Shown one piece after another: positions 1 through 11,768 of a DNA stretch of 64,000 nucleotides. A model generated the notes under the pieces. It worked only from the letters and a program-made list of their open reading frames with translations. It made no database searches and was not told where the DNA came from. The translations under genes were made by a program, and so were the position numbers. Source of the stretch: Siderastrea radians (lineage: Eukaryota; Cnidaria; Anthozoa; Scleractinia; Rhizangiidae); assembly GCA_964017195.1 (NCBI GenBank), contig OZ024894.1:30795120-30859119 (forward strand), in the 5' to 3' direction. Positions within the stretch are counted from its first letter, which is position 1. Every line of letters begins with the position of its first letter.

Positions 1-39
1 ACACAGTTATCACAGGATAATGGTACTAAATATATTACA
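1..39 (-). repeat. Partial 3' LTR of Ty3/gypsy element
   Basis: These 39 bases repeat the outer 39 bases of the LTR at 4232-4372 with four differences. On the minus strand they begin with TG directly after a purine tract, as a 3' LTR should. The rest of the LTR and the far target duplication lie left of the window. About 10% mismatch between the two LTR ends suggests an old insertion, although only 39 bases can be compared. Confidence 0.8.
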
Positions 40-51
40 CTGCTTCCCCTC
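40..51 (-). promoter_or_regulatory. Polypurine tract of Ty3/gypsy element
   Basis: Read on the minus strand, the bases abutting the 3' LTR are GAGGGGAAGCA and are followed at once by TGTAA. This is the position and composition expected of the plus-strand priming site of an LTR retrotransposon. Confidence 0.7.
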
Positions 52-104
52 AGGGATGAGATGTTAAATACAACAGGTAACAGAAACATTAGCAAAAATA
101 TCAA

Positions 105-335
105 CTATAGGGTAAGCCGGTCAACTGGTTTCCTGATTCTCTGTGATCGCCTCAAAACTACTGGTGATGATGTGCTTACACTCTCTTGATTTAGGCTGGG
201 CTCAACCTTTTCATCTGTGTCAATAACTGGTGGCTGCGGTACACTGTTTGAAACCGGGCTAACATCTTCAATTAGGCTAGATTGCTCACATAACTCGGGG
301 ACACATATGCCCACCTTTTTAGTCTCATTTGGCAC
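105..335 (-). pseudogene. C-terminal tail of gypsy pol, out of frame
   Basis: This 76-aa frame ends in a basic segment (RRSQRIRKPVDRL) typical of the very end of invertebrate K02A2.6-like gypsy Pol proteins. It is the downstream continuation of the integrase frame at 272-2104. The two frames overlap but are offset, so a single-base indel near 345-360 separates them. The tail follows the GPY/F-like region and precedes the polypurine tract. It is a remnant of one broken polyprotein, not a gene of its own. Confidence 0.7.
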
Positions 336-2104
336 TTTATCATATGCTCTAATTCGACTCTAATCAAATGGTCAGCGTGAACATACCTAGTTTTATGTCC
401 AGTCCTAACCAGATAAGTTCTAGGTCCGCAAACCTTTACTACTTTTCCTAGGATCCACCGTTCAGTGTTGCTGTTGGCTTGCGTGTTTCTAACCCGAACT
501 ATATCATTCTCTGAAAACAACCTTTCTTTATGACACTTCAAATCCTTGTATTCCTTCTGTTTATTCTGTTTACTTTCTACTACTTGGGCTAGATCGGGTT
601 TCACTAGACTTAAACGCGTACGCAGGCGACGTCTCATTAACAACTCAGCTGGCGCAGCACCTGTGGTGCTTTGTGGGGCGGTGCGATATCTTAACAGGAA
701 ATCTGCTAGTCTATGTTTCATAGACCTACTCTTGTTGCCTTCTAAGACCTGTTTGACTAGTGCCTCCTTTACTACTCTGACTGACCTTTCGGCCGCGCCA
801 TTTGATTGTGGGTGGTAAGGGGGAACTAAGGTGTGTTTGATGCCATTTTTGTTCATAAACTCAGCAAATTCGGTTGAAACGAACTGTGGTCCGTTATCAG
901 ATACCACTTCCTCGGGCAAACCGTGTTGGGCAAATATGAGACGCAGCTCATTGATGGTGTTCCCTGCGGTAATTGTGGTCATGTGCTGTACCTCGATCCA
1001 TTTTGAATGGCTATCAACCACTACAAGAAAGTAGTCACTGCCCTTTAGACAAAAATCAATGTGAATGCACTGGAAAGGTCGCGTGGCCCATTTCCACGGT
1101 ATCAGGGGTGCACTAGGCGGAGAGCTCCTTACATTCTGACAAACTATGCATAATTTTATTTCTCTCTCAATTTCTTCACCCATCTTTGGCCACCACACAC
1201 ACGTACGAGCTATTGCTTTCATTGCACAAGTGCCAGGATGTTCCCAATGTAATTCCTTTAACATCTTCTCTCTAAACACTTGGGGAATGATTACCCTGGA
1301 ACCCCACAGAATACAATTCTGTTCACAAGAGAGCTCATGTCTGCGAGTGTAATAGGGTTTTAGATCCTCCTGATTACATTCTTCTGGCCACCCTGTCATG
1401 ACCAGTTCAAGTGCTTTACTAAGTCCTGGGTCCAGTAATGTGGCCTTCCCAATATCCTTTGCGGTTATAGGGAAGTCCTTATCAATAGCACTAACACTAT
1501 AGACTTCACTTTCCCTGCCTATCTTTGAATCTTCATGGGGTAACCTGGAGAGTGCATCACAGTTGCTGTGCTTTTCAGATCTCCTGTATTCTATTTGATA
1601 GTCGTAAGCTGAAAGGACCAGAGCCCAGTGCTGCATACGGGCAGCAGCCAGCGTAGGAATTGTGGCCTTTGGGCCCAAAAGAGCTACCAATGGCTGGTGA
1701 TCAGTTACTAGTGTGAACTTTCGTCCATATAGGAACTGATGAAATTTCTTAACCCCATATATAATAGACAAAGCCTTGCGTTCTATCTGGGCATAATTTC
1801 TCTCACTTGAACTTAGTGCGCGTGAAGCATAAGCTACAGGCCTTTCTTGACCATCGTCCATCACATGGCTAAGTACTGCTCCCAAACCATAACTGGACGC
1901 ATCACAAGCTAACCTGAGTTCACGATTCAGGTCATAGTGAACCAACAGTGAATCACTGGTAAGGCCATCCTTGCAGGCTTCGAAAGCCTCCTGACAGTCC
2001 TTCGTCCATTCCCACTGAACATTTTTCTGCAGAAGCCTATATAAAGGTGCTAATGTTGTAGCTAGCCCTGGCAAGAAGGAATGATAATACTGAACCATTC
2101 CCAA
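272..2104 (-). pseudogene. pol: Ty3/gypsy pol: RNase H and integrase
   Basis: The frame gives 610 aa. It starts in the RT thumb and runs through RNase H (acidic residues near 68, 108, 135 and 183). Next come the integrase HHCC zinc finger (H286, H289, C319, C322) and the integrase core with D350, D403 and E439. The D403-E439 spacing is the classic D35E. A GPY/F-like segment follows near residues 545-575. The upstream RT frame (2113-4164) ends nine bases earlier in another frame, and one missing base near 2115 explains the break. A second break near 350 removes the tail. The domain order PR-RT-RH-IN places it in Metaviridae (Ty3/gypsy). All catalytic residues are present, but the polyprotein is interrupted, so this copy should be inactive on its own. 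Confidence 0.93.
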
Positions 2105-2112
2105 GAAAGGTC

Positions 2113-4164
2113 TTAGTTCACTAACATTGTGTGGGATGGAGCTCTCTTCACTGCATCAATCTTCTCCTCCACTGGTTGCAAACCTTCAGCACTTATTCGC
2201 AGGCCTAGATAAACCACTTCAGGCTTCAAAAATTCACATTTGGGCAACTTCAAATGCAAATTATATTTGTGTAGCCTGTCTAATACTTCCCCGAGTATCC
2301 TAAGATTCTCTTGCCAGTCAATTCCTCCTATTAAAATGTCATCTTGTTTGCATACACATTTTTCAATTCCTTGAAGAATTTGATCCATTTTTCCCTGAAA
2401 TATTTTTGGGGATGATTTAACACCATAGGGTAACTTTAAGTAGGAATACAGACCTTTGTGAGTAGAGATGGTCAAGTATTCTTGACTTTCTTTGTCAACA
2501 TTCAGCTGAGCATAGGCATGTGACAGATCAAGCTTACTAAATACCTTAGAACCAACTAGTGCAGTATATAAATCTTGGGTAGTGGGCAGGACGTATTGCT
2601 CATCTTCAACTGACTGATTGATAGTCACCTTATAATCACCGCAAATTCTAACAGTGTTATCACTTTTCGGCACGACCACAATTGGGCTAGCCCAACACGA
2701 TTTGTCAGTTTTCTTAATCACCCCATGCTTTTCTAGTTTGTCTAACTCTTTTTCGACTTGCTCTTTCAGTGCATATGGAACTCTACGTGCTTTCACAAAT
2801 ATGGGCTCTGCATCTCCTTTCATGGTGATGTGTGCCTCAAGCCCTTTCATGCCTTCATAACTCTCTGTAAACAATTCACTATGTTTAGACAACAGATCAT
2901 TAAGTTGACTCTTGGAACTGACTGAGTCTCTACTAGAGACACTAAATATCTCTCCCCACTCTAACTTCATTTGACGCAGCCAGTTTTTGCCAAGTAATGT
3001 GGGCTTAGCATCATAATTAGCTATAACAATTGGTAAATAATACTGTTTACCACTGTACACAATGTCACACTGCATTTCACCTGACACATCAAGCACCTCA
3101 CCAGTATATGTTCTGAGTGTCATTTTAGAAGGAGTTAGGGGCCTTCCTGCAAATCTTTCCAGATATTCACTTTTACTCATTATAGAGTAATCTGCAGCAG
3201 TATCCAGCTCCATCTGGCATAGCTTCCCATTGATTTCCATTTCCACAGTGTAACGATTGTGGGTAGGCTTGTCTGTGTCAAGCGAATACAAGGAATAAAT
3301 TCCTAATTCATCATCATTTTCATGAGCATCATGACCTGATTCAGATACCTGAGCATTATGGACTTTACCTTTCCCTTTCTCATCTTTGCTACGGCAAACA
3401 GATGCTAGATGACCGACCTTAGAACATTTGTAACATTTTGCTGACTTAAATTTACAAAACTGGCCTGAATGATTACCCCCACACCTATGACATACTGATT
3501 GTTCAGTGTTCTTACTGCTCTGCTCTGTCAACTTGTTCACTTGATTGCTCTCGCTGCTTGTAGGGTGGAACTCTTGAGTGTTCTTTTCCGCCATCTCCAT
3601 GGTCTTGGCAATACTGCAAGCCTTTGCAAACGTCAGGTCCTCAGTGTTCAACAGTTTGTTTTGTATCTTAGAATTGTTCAATCCACACACGAACCGGTCC
3701 CGTAAAGCACGATCCAAGAATTCGCCATAATTGCAATGGACAGCCAATCTCCTCAGGGCAAGCACATAATCGCTGATTGATTCTCCAGACTTTTGATTTC
3801 GGGTACCGAAATGGAAGCTCTGTGCAATTTCAAGCGGCTTCGGATTGTATTGTTTCTCCAAAACACGTACAATGTCTTTGAATGACGTGTCTTTCGGTTT
3901 CGCAGGCGCCAACAAATTACTGAGGGTCGAGTAAACCTCTGTTCCCACTTCGGTAAGGAAAATTGCACGTTTCCTATCTGCCACCACTCGGTTGGTTTCA
4001 GTGCTTCCCTCTCCCGTTGTCTCAACGATGTTATTGGCTGTGAAGAACATTTCTATCCTCTCCACGTAAGCATTGAATGTTTCCCGCTCGGCGTTGAACT
4101 CGCCTACACGCCCAAATAGTCCACTCGCACTATTGCTGGTCATCCTGTAAGGCACAACACACAC
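2113..4164 (-). pseudogene. gag-pol: Ty3/gypsy gag, protease and RT in one frame
   Basis: The frame gives 683 aa; the likely start is Met8 (base 4143), because the first seven codons lie in leader-like sequence. Gag is N-terminal with two CCHC knuckles (C225-C237 and C244-C257). The retropepsin site reads DTAAD at 321-325, where most families have D-S/T-G-A. The RT core has LDLSHAY at 545-551 and a QDD catalytic pair at 607-609 instead of the commoner YxDD. Gag and Pol share one frame with no programmed frameshift, as in several invertebrate gypsy clades. The frame stops just after the RT through a one-base loss near 2115. The pattern fits a K02A2.6-like lineage, which is family knowledge rather than a search result. 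Confidence 0.93.
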
Positions 4165-4210
4165 AGCGTCGCCCCAAAAAACCTTGCACTGTCGACTTCC
4201 GTGGAGATAC

Positions 4211-4228
4211 GTCCACTTCTTGTCGCCA
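4211..4228 (-). promoter_or_regulatory. Primer-binding site of Ty3/gypsy element
   Basis: Just inside the 5' LTR the minus strand reads TGGCGACAAGAAGTGGAC. The TGG start complements the CCA end of a tRNA. I cannot assign the tRNA from memory. Confidence 0.6.
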
Positions 4229-4231
4229 AAA

Positions 4232-4372
4232 TGTGATATATCGTCAGCTAATTCGACTTAGCGAAACACGAGGTCAGACATATCGTGGCGGTTCTCAACA
4301 CAACTTTATTCTTCTTAAGCATTCTGGGTAAATACACAGTTACCAGAGGATTATGGCACTAAATATATTACA
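4232..4372 (-). repeat. 5' LTR of Ty3/gypsy element (about 141 bp)
   Basis: On the minus strand it begins TGTAATATAT and ends TATATCACA, the usual TG...CA limits. It contains an AATAAA signal (minus strand, about 4309-4314). The outer end matches the fragment at 1-39, which places the edge at 4372. At 141 bp it is short for gypsy but within the range of short-LTR clades. Confidence 0.8.
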
Positions 4373-6528
4373 CTTGCGATTTTAAAATCGGCTGTCCTAA
4401 ATTCATTTTCACCTGGACAGTACCTGGGTAATTTACATCGTATTATTATTGCCCTTGTAAGAATAATAACAGGCTAGCCTACAGAAACTAAACGTACGCC
4501 AGATAATCAACGCAGTGGCGTCAAGATATCCAACAAGGTGATGGTGTCTACTTGTCCTATGTCTGGATGATTCATTGCACGGGAGATCTAGATTCAGCGA
4601 TAGAACAGGTTAGAAGAAGAATTGGGAGCATAATGTTCAGGTCTTCAGAGCTCGAAAATGAAGGAGCTGATTTGGATTTCACAGACCTTGTGACGTGATT
4701 GACAAGTTGATATACATGCTCAATTCCAGAGACATTTATATGATTTGCCCTAAGATGTATGAGATGTAAGTTTCCATTATGAATATACGCCATCAGACTT
4801 CGAATAGTTCGAGCCCTTGGCTATCAAAAAGCTTTTCTTTCTTGATATCCAACTGAATAGTAACGGATGGAACGAGTCACGGTTTATTGTTGCTACTCGA
4901 GTCATCGCTGCTTGTGAATTCTCAAATAGTAGAGTCCCTTTGTCGTCTTGTCACATACATTTATTTACGCTCCAAATATTTCTCCTTTCATACAGATTGC
5001 CGAAAGGAGTGAGTCCCGCCAACCGCTGGATGCTTCGCCTTGCAGCAACAAGTTTAAATAATGTTAAATACTATTAGTATTATTGAATGGCCTTTGTCAG
5101 GTTTTGGTGTCTTCTTACTGAGGTGTTACAAATAAAATAAAATTCAGATAAAGACCATCGAGGTTGTCCTGGTGTACCAGTACATTGCAAGTAGTAATAC
5201 ACCAAACATGTTCAACAACTACGCGAAAGCAAAATCTCGCAAATATAGAGAATGAAATGCTGAATCCCTTGTGTTAGGATACGCTTGTAGCGCAAATGAC
5301 AGTGCCGCACTCGACAACTTAACCGGAAAACATGTAAATACTTAATCGGATCGACCAAGATTGGTACGTATTTGTCTGCAGGCAAGATGAAATCTTTTCG
5401 TTTATACAATTTGCTGAGCAAGTCCGCGACTGGAATCGAATGATAACTTACGAGACGTATTTTCTTGAACTGGCCGCCATATTAAAAAAACACTATTGCT
5501 ATCAAAACAGGTCACATGATCTTCAAGCTGTGGGTTGATTGGCTAATGGTTTGTTTTGGACGCGTTATCAAATTTGATAACTGTGCCGGACTGTATAAGT
5601 ACGCAGATTAATCAATCACAGTGATGAAAAAATCGTTTTGTTTTTAGTCACAGCTAATCCGCGACTCGACTGATTAAATTTATCATTGTTCGCGGCGTCT
5701 GATTGAACGAGCGATGTTTTTTCATCAGTGAAACATGATTGCACGGGAATCTATGTCATCCTTGGCGCCAAAACTGGCAAGCAGCTGTTTTTCAAGATGT
5801 CGAAAAGATTTCTGGACGCCAGTTCGGTTGACAACCTCATTGGATAACAAGAAAACAAAGCAACTTTTAGAATATAGGAATGCACTAAAACATTGACGAA
5901 ATTCCAGCAGTGGAGCTGAAAAATACATGTGTGAGTTTTTTCACTTCGGTCAGAACCAAAAATGACAGACTGTGAGCCTTCTTCGCTCCAAAGTTTATTC
6001 GCAAGTTTTGAGTGACATCTAAAGAAGAACAACTACTCTGCCAGTATAATGGATGAACTCGTATTCGAGAAGACAGGGAAAGTCCTCCTGTCCAAATAGA
6101 AAGAGTAAAAGAAAAAAAAGAAAAGGAAATAAGCCAAACGCTTCGGAAGCTTTAACAGTTTAACTTGTAATAAATTGAATGCGCTCTACGAAAAAGGTCT
6201 CCTCGTTACATGAAATCATGAAGCGCTTTTAAAATTCACTGCGTTTGAATAACAACATGGATTTCGGACTCAGAGGCTGCACATACCATAGAGATATGTA
6301 CTGGTATGGGGTGATGTACAGTTGAAGCAAAGAGCTGACGGCGAGGAATTTTTGGAGTTTAATGAAAAACAAATCAAGACAAGAACCGGTTCAAACTTCC
6401 GTGATGTTAGGGTAATGCCGCCTAAAATGTTGAGGCTTTTACGTTTTTGAGTAAATAAAACTCATTTCATCGTCTAGAAATTTCGAAAAGAAAATGTTGA
6501 ATTTTTAAAACTTTTGACTAAATAACAC
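4373..6528. other. Noncoding stretch, no supported gene
   Basis: Only short open frames occur, none with recognisable domains. A minus-strand ATG at 5480 (MAASSRKYVS) is followed by a GTAAGT donor at 5451. It could be a tiny first exon, but no matching second exon was found. Missing stalk or membrane exons of CTL gene A would be expected on this side; I searched for an exon like 51925-52092 and did not find one. Confidence 0.4.
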
Positions 6529-6595
6529 CAGAAACTCATAAGGAGTTGAAACGTGTAACTCGCGTTCTATGCTCGTGAATATTCATTTTTCAAAC

Positions 6596-6626
<31 letters not shown>

Positions 6627-7802
6627 ACGATGCTGCAGTTCATTTTGCTTCCGTTAAAAATGGAACTGGTAAGCGATACCAATGCGCAGTTGATTCAAAA
6701 CTCAATCACTAGTTACCATAAAAATCAAGAAAGAACGAGAAAAAAAAAACGAGAAAGGAAAAAAGGAAAATAATGGATCACATGACTGAAAGAAAAAGGC
6801 GCCAAAACCGTGTTGCAGAGTTTCTTTACAAAGCTGAATGGATCAGCGAAACTTCTCCGAAGTGAACATTCGAGAATAATTTTTTGAAAAAGTCTTCCAA
6901 GTATTGGCTCTAAAATGTGGTACTGGTTTGACGTTTCCTGAAAAACTGTTGCATTCATCGTCCACGGTGGATTAAAGCTACAGTATGATTTCAGCATTGA
7001 AGATGCAGAGTGGAAACGAACACAAAACGTAGCGGTTACAGGTTCAGAGGCCGCGGACGGAATGTGTGAAAACAACAATGAACCAAACATTCAACTTATT
7101 TTGCATTACAATCTCTTTATTTGAAAGCTGCTTGAACCCAGTACTACATCAACTGCAGGTAAAACGATGTTATTTTGTGTAGTAAGCTTATAAAGCCGAA
7201 AAAATGTCGTCCTTTCTTATTCAGTTAATTATTCAGCTTGATTTTGGTAGCGATCAACCGAGAATGTGTGACATGTGACACTTAAATATTAGTAAACGGT
7301 TCTCCTCAATTTTGCTGTGTTAAATATTTGTGTATCATGTCTTGATATTTTGGTGTCAAAATTTTTCCGTGTAAAACCTACCTTTTGTGAACATTTCTTG
7401 ATGGTGCCACGGTGAAAGAAATCGTAAACACAACGCTAGACTAGTTTGGTTTGGTTTCGCAGTCTGATCTACTTCTAACCCCACCAGTTTGCTCGATGTT
7501 GTTTCAATTACCAATTTTGTTGCCTGAAAAATTTCCTGCTCGGTCTTTGAAACCAGAATTTCTTTTCGCTTTGTCATTCCAACGTTTGAAAGCTTTGTCG
7601 GCTTGTTTTCCCCGTTTGTCAGCCATTCTTAGAGCAAGCGGGCGAACTTGGTGTGAAATTACGTCACGTCGTTCACGAAATTGATTGGTCAGTTCTCTTT
7701 CTCCTCATGTTCCAAATATGGTACTTGCGAAAATGAATAATTACAAGCATCAGTCAAAACCTAATATGCGAGTTACACGTTTCAAGTCCTTATGAGTTTC
7801 TG
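6529..7802. mobile_element. hAT-like non-autonomous element, 1274 bp
   Basis: The ends are CAGAAACTC...GAGTTTCTG with about 80 bp of imperfect inverted repeat (6529-6610 against 7708-7802). ATAACAC flanks both ends (6522-6528 and 7803-7809), a 7-base match that fits an 8-bp hAT duplication with one changed base. Near the right end the minus strand carries an ATG at 7626 opening 38 codons rich in Lys and Arg, followed by a GTAATT donor at 7511. It may be the first exon of a lost transposase. A 121-aa minus-strand frame at 6725-7090 has no recognisable domain. No DDE core or hATC region was seen. Confidence 0.7.
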
Positions 7803-7929
7803 ATAACACTCATTACATCGTCTTATCACTGTTGACATGATTGTGTGAAAGAAATCTTAGTACTAATAAAATAAACAATTAACTTCATCGCTGGTTCGCT
7901 TGTACGATTTTTATTCACCCGTTACAAAG

Positions 7930-7952
7930 NNNNNNNNNNNNNNNNNNNNNNN
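7930..7952. other. Assembly gap (23 N)
   Basis: A run of N bases; the true size is unknown. It lies between the hAT-like element and the repeat at 7998, close to the 3' side of CTL gene A. Confidence 0.99.
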
Positions 7953-7997
7953 GATGACGTCATAAGTCACGTGACTATGGCAATAAAAGATATTTTA

Positions 7998-8197
7998 GCT
8001 CACTGCAAGAACAAGCTTCTATCAGGTCAAAAGCAGATAACGTGCCCTGATGGTCATTGGAATGAGCAATTTGGAAATTATCAGTTGACATCTGGAATTT
8101 GAAAGTTATGGAGGCTATGTACAGGAGCATTTCCCAGGGAACTGGTAAGGAGTCTGTAGCTATGGCAGTTTAAGGCGGAGAGAAGCAAACTACGGCT
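7998..8197. repeat. Dispersed repeat R1, copy 1
   Basis: This 200-base segment recurs at 22451-22650 in the same orientation with only scattered differences. A related 5' part occurs at about 16950-16981. Both full copies end in the same GGCGGAGAGAAGCAAACTACGG motif region, cut here at 20 bases. No coding capacity is evident. The family is unidentified. Confidence 0.8.
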
Positions 8198-8370
8198 ACC
8201 CTGGTAACGAGGTTAAAACCGTGACAAGTTTAATCACAAGAGCATTAATACTTTTCGAGAACTATAAAGGGGGGGGGGGGGTCAGAAACTAAAAAAAGCC
8301 CAGGCAAAATATGGCTAAAACCTGTTAGAGAAGGGTAAGCGAAATATACAATATTGTTCCTGAGACATAC

Positions 8371-8790
8371 CTTTCTCATCGTTACATTTAACAGGCCTTT
8401 CGCAGATGTATCCTACGCGTCCATTTCTCCTGTCACACCTCCGATCATCATACCGTAAATGCTTACCCGTATTCAAGTACATTTTAGAACAGTTTCCATT
8501 ACCACTTGGTTCTCCTGTTTCCCATTGGAGGTACCCCTTTGATGTACTCTCTTTTCTGTAGTTGCTTATCCATCTCCACTCTCCAGATTGTTTTTGTAAA
8601 CCAATGAAATATTCTGTAGTTGTCATGTTTCGAATAATTTTCTCTAGAAAGTGCAACTCTTCGATACTTTCAATAAAAACAAGATGTGTTCCAGTTCCCT
8701 TGCAAAGGCGTCTGCTTTCCTCCCAACTAACGGGCATAGGTGGTGCCATATGAAATGAGTACTCGGAACAATTGACAACAAACTTTTGAC
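8371..8790 (-). CDS. C-type lectin gene A, lectin-domain exon
   Basis: The exon gives 139 complete codons of a C-type lectin-like domain. Visible hallmarks are WEESRRLC (helix 1), YFIGLQ, WRW, GEPSGNGNC, YDDRRC and GYICER. The two CTLD disulfide pairs are present, plus extra cysteines at the start and near the end (VKC). The long-loop motif is EPS, not the EPN or QPD of classic mannose or galactose binders, and YDD replaces WND, so sugar binding may be altered. The acceptor is CCCTTGAG (8791-8792) and the donor GTATGT (8365-8370). Both sides are phase 1, matching the signal exon at 11769-11844. The closest relative in the window is 60900-61042, which ends in the same CNDEKG. Confidence 0.85.
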
Positions 8791-11768
8791 CTCAAGGGAA
8801 ATATAACATATACAAAGTATAAGTTTATACTCGATTATGATACTGAAATACCTATCTTTGTTAAAGCTGTTCGTTGCCAAGTTTCTATGACCATCCGATG
8901 AACAAAACTTTATGAACAAAACTTTAACTCTGGTATTTTTGTGTGCATTTAGTTATTTTTGGATAACAAATTGTTCTGAAAAGAGACCAGTAACTTCTGC
9001 TTTTTTTGACATTCTTTTTCTTTTGGTGGGAGGGTGGGTGGGGTGGAGGGACTGCCATACTTTTCCTCTAACGAAACTTGAAAAAAGGCATTGTTCTAGT
9101 TAGGGACAGGTCATTATTAATTGGGAGGAAGGGCTATTAAGCTTGGGGGAACAAACTCGATTTTTCGAGCGCGGAGGGCCATTATGTTTTGGCTTGCATT
9201 CTTTTTACTGGATAGATGTTCTTTATATTTGTTCGCAGACACCATCTTGGCGTGTTTGAAGAAGCCAAGATGGCGTCTGTATACGATCACCTCATCTCTG
9301 GCTTCCGGCCGGTCATCTCAAACTGTTTAGGGGCACGGAAAGTAGTATCGAAATTATAATAGTCATTTTTGGTAAAATCATCGGGTGATCTACTCATTTG
9401 TCTTCGTTTTCTCATTTCACCCTCTCCTTCTCTGACTAGACCACTCCACTACTTCTGCCCTTGCCAAGCAAACTGCCCAGGTACTCCTTGGCAACACTAG
9501 TAAGTGCCGGATGATTTCTTTAGTTAATTTTAGTATTTTTAGTTAATGATTAGTATTTTAGTTAATTTTATCTTGTTATATTTTCACAGTGCCCTATGGA
9601 AAACCACCTTGTGTGATATAGGCCATCTGTATAAAGAATTGTATTATTATTATTATTATTATTATTAATGTCCTCTCTATCTCTTACCTGAATTGCCAAC
9701 AATTAACTCTTTATGGTGTTTTTTTTTTCACAGATGGGGCCTTTCCCCGTTCAGGAGCGATCTTCTCCAACACTGCTGTTAGCCGTAGAGTGTGCAAGGT
9801 TGTAATTGGCCAATTTTGTATAGGGAGGGGCAATTAAAAAAATAAAGTTCCCTACCCTGGAGCTTTACCTGGCCAAACACGGTATCCGTTACCAAACAAG
9901 CACGCCCAAATATTATAAGACTGACATCGCTGCAGCAGACATCGACAGGCACTAGTAGAAGAAATGAATGCTTATGACGAAAGAGACAAAAGAGATTAAA
10001 CAGACGAGGAGTAGAAGGATGCAGGAGACGAAGATGGTGTGTTGAAAGAGTTTGCTGATGGCAGCGAGGAAGAGGACGAGGAATCAGACGATGCAGATTG
10101 TAGATCCCCATTTATCGATGACGAAGAAAACCGCTCTGACAAAGATGACGACTGCGATGATAAAAATAGCAGCGAAGAAACTGAGGACGATGATGGTGAT
10201 GGCGACACAGTCGACACAGCAGGGTGAGCCGTTATTTTGAGACAAACGTACTCTAAACAAATCCCCACCCCCCTCAATAAATAATGACCAGCCTCTTAGA
10301 TGCTTGTATCCGTCAGTGCAAAGATTGAGACCCGCAATGCTAATTAGCCCTGGCTAAGAAGGCGTTCAAAAATGACCTCGCAAAGGACGTCATACGTAAT
10401 ACGGCGTTAGGTGGGGTATTGAAGTTATTTTTTACCTCGCCGAAAGTGAAAAGGCGGTTTGCCTTCTATAACTTTGCTATAAATTTATAAATGACAAAAT
10501 AAACCAATGAAAAGAAAAACATAGCTTGTAGCCATAATTTCCCGAAGAAACTCATGGTAATAATTTCCATCAGCCTGGGCCTAATATTATACTTCAGTTG
10601 GACATCGTTTGAGTTCAGGATCACCGAAACGCCTTATTCTGTAAGGTTGGTTTTCACTAGCGACGGAGTCGGATTCGGAGTCATAATCAGAAACATAGCG
10701 CGTTATGATCTAGTGAAAATCAAACAACGCAATCGTAAGTAGAATTTCGGACTGCGCGTACCATTCCATCGCTTACGATCAAGTGACAACCAGATTGTCG
10801 AAGTCGTGAGCAGACGCGGAAGAAAATGGAGACATTCTGATTGGTTTATTCTTCCTCTTCCGCTTACGACTCCGAAAATCTGGTTTTCACTAGGTCGTAA
10901 GCGACGGAGTCGTAAGTGCAATCTTAAGAAAATTGGAAAACTTCTGATTCTTGCGACTCCGATTCCGTCACCATTACGACTCCGCTTACGACTCCGTTGT
11001 TTGATTTCCACTAGATCGTAAGCGCACTTACGACTCCGACTCCGTCGCTAGTGAAAACCAGCCTTAGTTGTTTACTTTTGCCTGTCAAGGTTTGAAGTTA
11101 AGAGTTTAATAGCTAAATTTCAAGCTGCCATCTACGAACATAAGCCATATCAATTCACCTATTCGAAATACTATACCTAACCGAAGGCCGCCAAATATTA
11201 GCAATTTAGCGTGTCCGACTGGTTTCTAGCGTTCAGCTCACATCAACGAAACTATTTCTGTCTGTATGTAAATCACAAATTTCTTATCTTATCGTTGACT
11301 GTGGACAAAAAGTAAATGAACGCTTTGTGTGATTGCTTACAGTGTAAAGTAAACGAAGCTGTGACTTCATTGAACTTCACTCTGCAAAAACCCTTTTTAG
11401 ATTGAAAAGGTCGATTAATTGGTCGATAAAATCACATGTTCATAAAATGCTGGCCAAAATGAAGGAAACTGTTTTAAGCTGCAAATTGAATAAGTAATGA
11501 TTTGAGTCAATAATGAAACAACAGGAATGAAAACACTAAGGAGACGCTTACTACCTATAGTTCTGGTAATTGGGATAATTTCTTTGGTTGTGACGATAAG
11601 TTGATATATTCTTTTTATATACATCTGATCTCACCGTTAAAGAAGCAGCGTTGAGGGGTCTTAAAGGTGGAATTCATTGCGTGTTGCCAATAGGATCTGA
11701 TAATGTTGTGCACAGTCAAGCTATGGTTAATGGTCACGTTTCAATAAATTGGCGTTCCTCAGACTTAC
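8791..11768. other. Probable intron 1 of CTL gene A
   Basis: It separates the signal exon from the lectin exon, which agree in strand and phase. It holds an (ATT)n run near 9643-9667, an acidic low-complexity stretch at 10039-10227 and a MITE at 10644-11064. Segments near 9440-9670 resemble the 3' end of a non-LTR element, but no domain supports that. Confidence 0.5.
10644..11064. mobile_element. TA-flanked MITE, 421 bp
   Basis: The ends are AGGTTGGTTTTCACTAGCGA and its inverse (with AGGCTGG), flanked by TA at 10642-10643 and 11065-11066. The terminal inverted repeat runs at least 30 bases. The interior is built of inverted and direct copies of a CTTACGACTCCG unit, so much of it can fold on itself. 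TA duplication suggests a Tc1/mariner-type mobiliser. No protein is encoded. Confidence 0.8.

Larger units (their letters stand above)
7803..8370. other. Noncoding stretch with gap and repeat
   Basis: It contains the right duplication of the hAT-like element, an assembly gap at 7930-7952, the dispersed repeat at 7998-8197 and a G-run near 8270-8281. No coding exon is supported. Confidence 0.5.

Noticed and set aside
6725..7090. 121-aa minus-strand protein inside the hAT-like element
   Set aside because: No transposase motif, biased to Phe and Ser from T-rich sequence; likely chance.
10039..10227. Acidic 62-aa protein
   Set aside because: Asp/Glu string from GATGA-type low complexity, with overlapping frames open on both strands; no splice or domain support.
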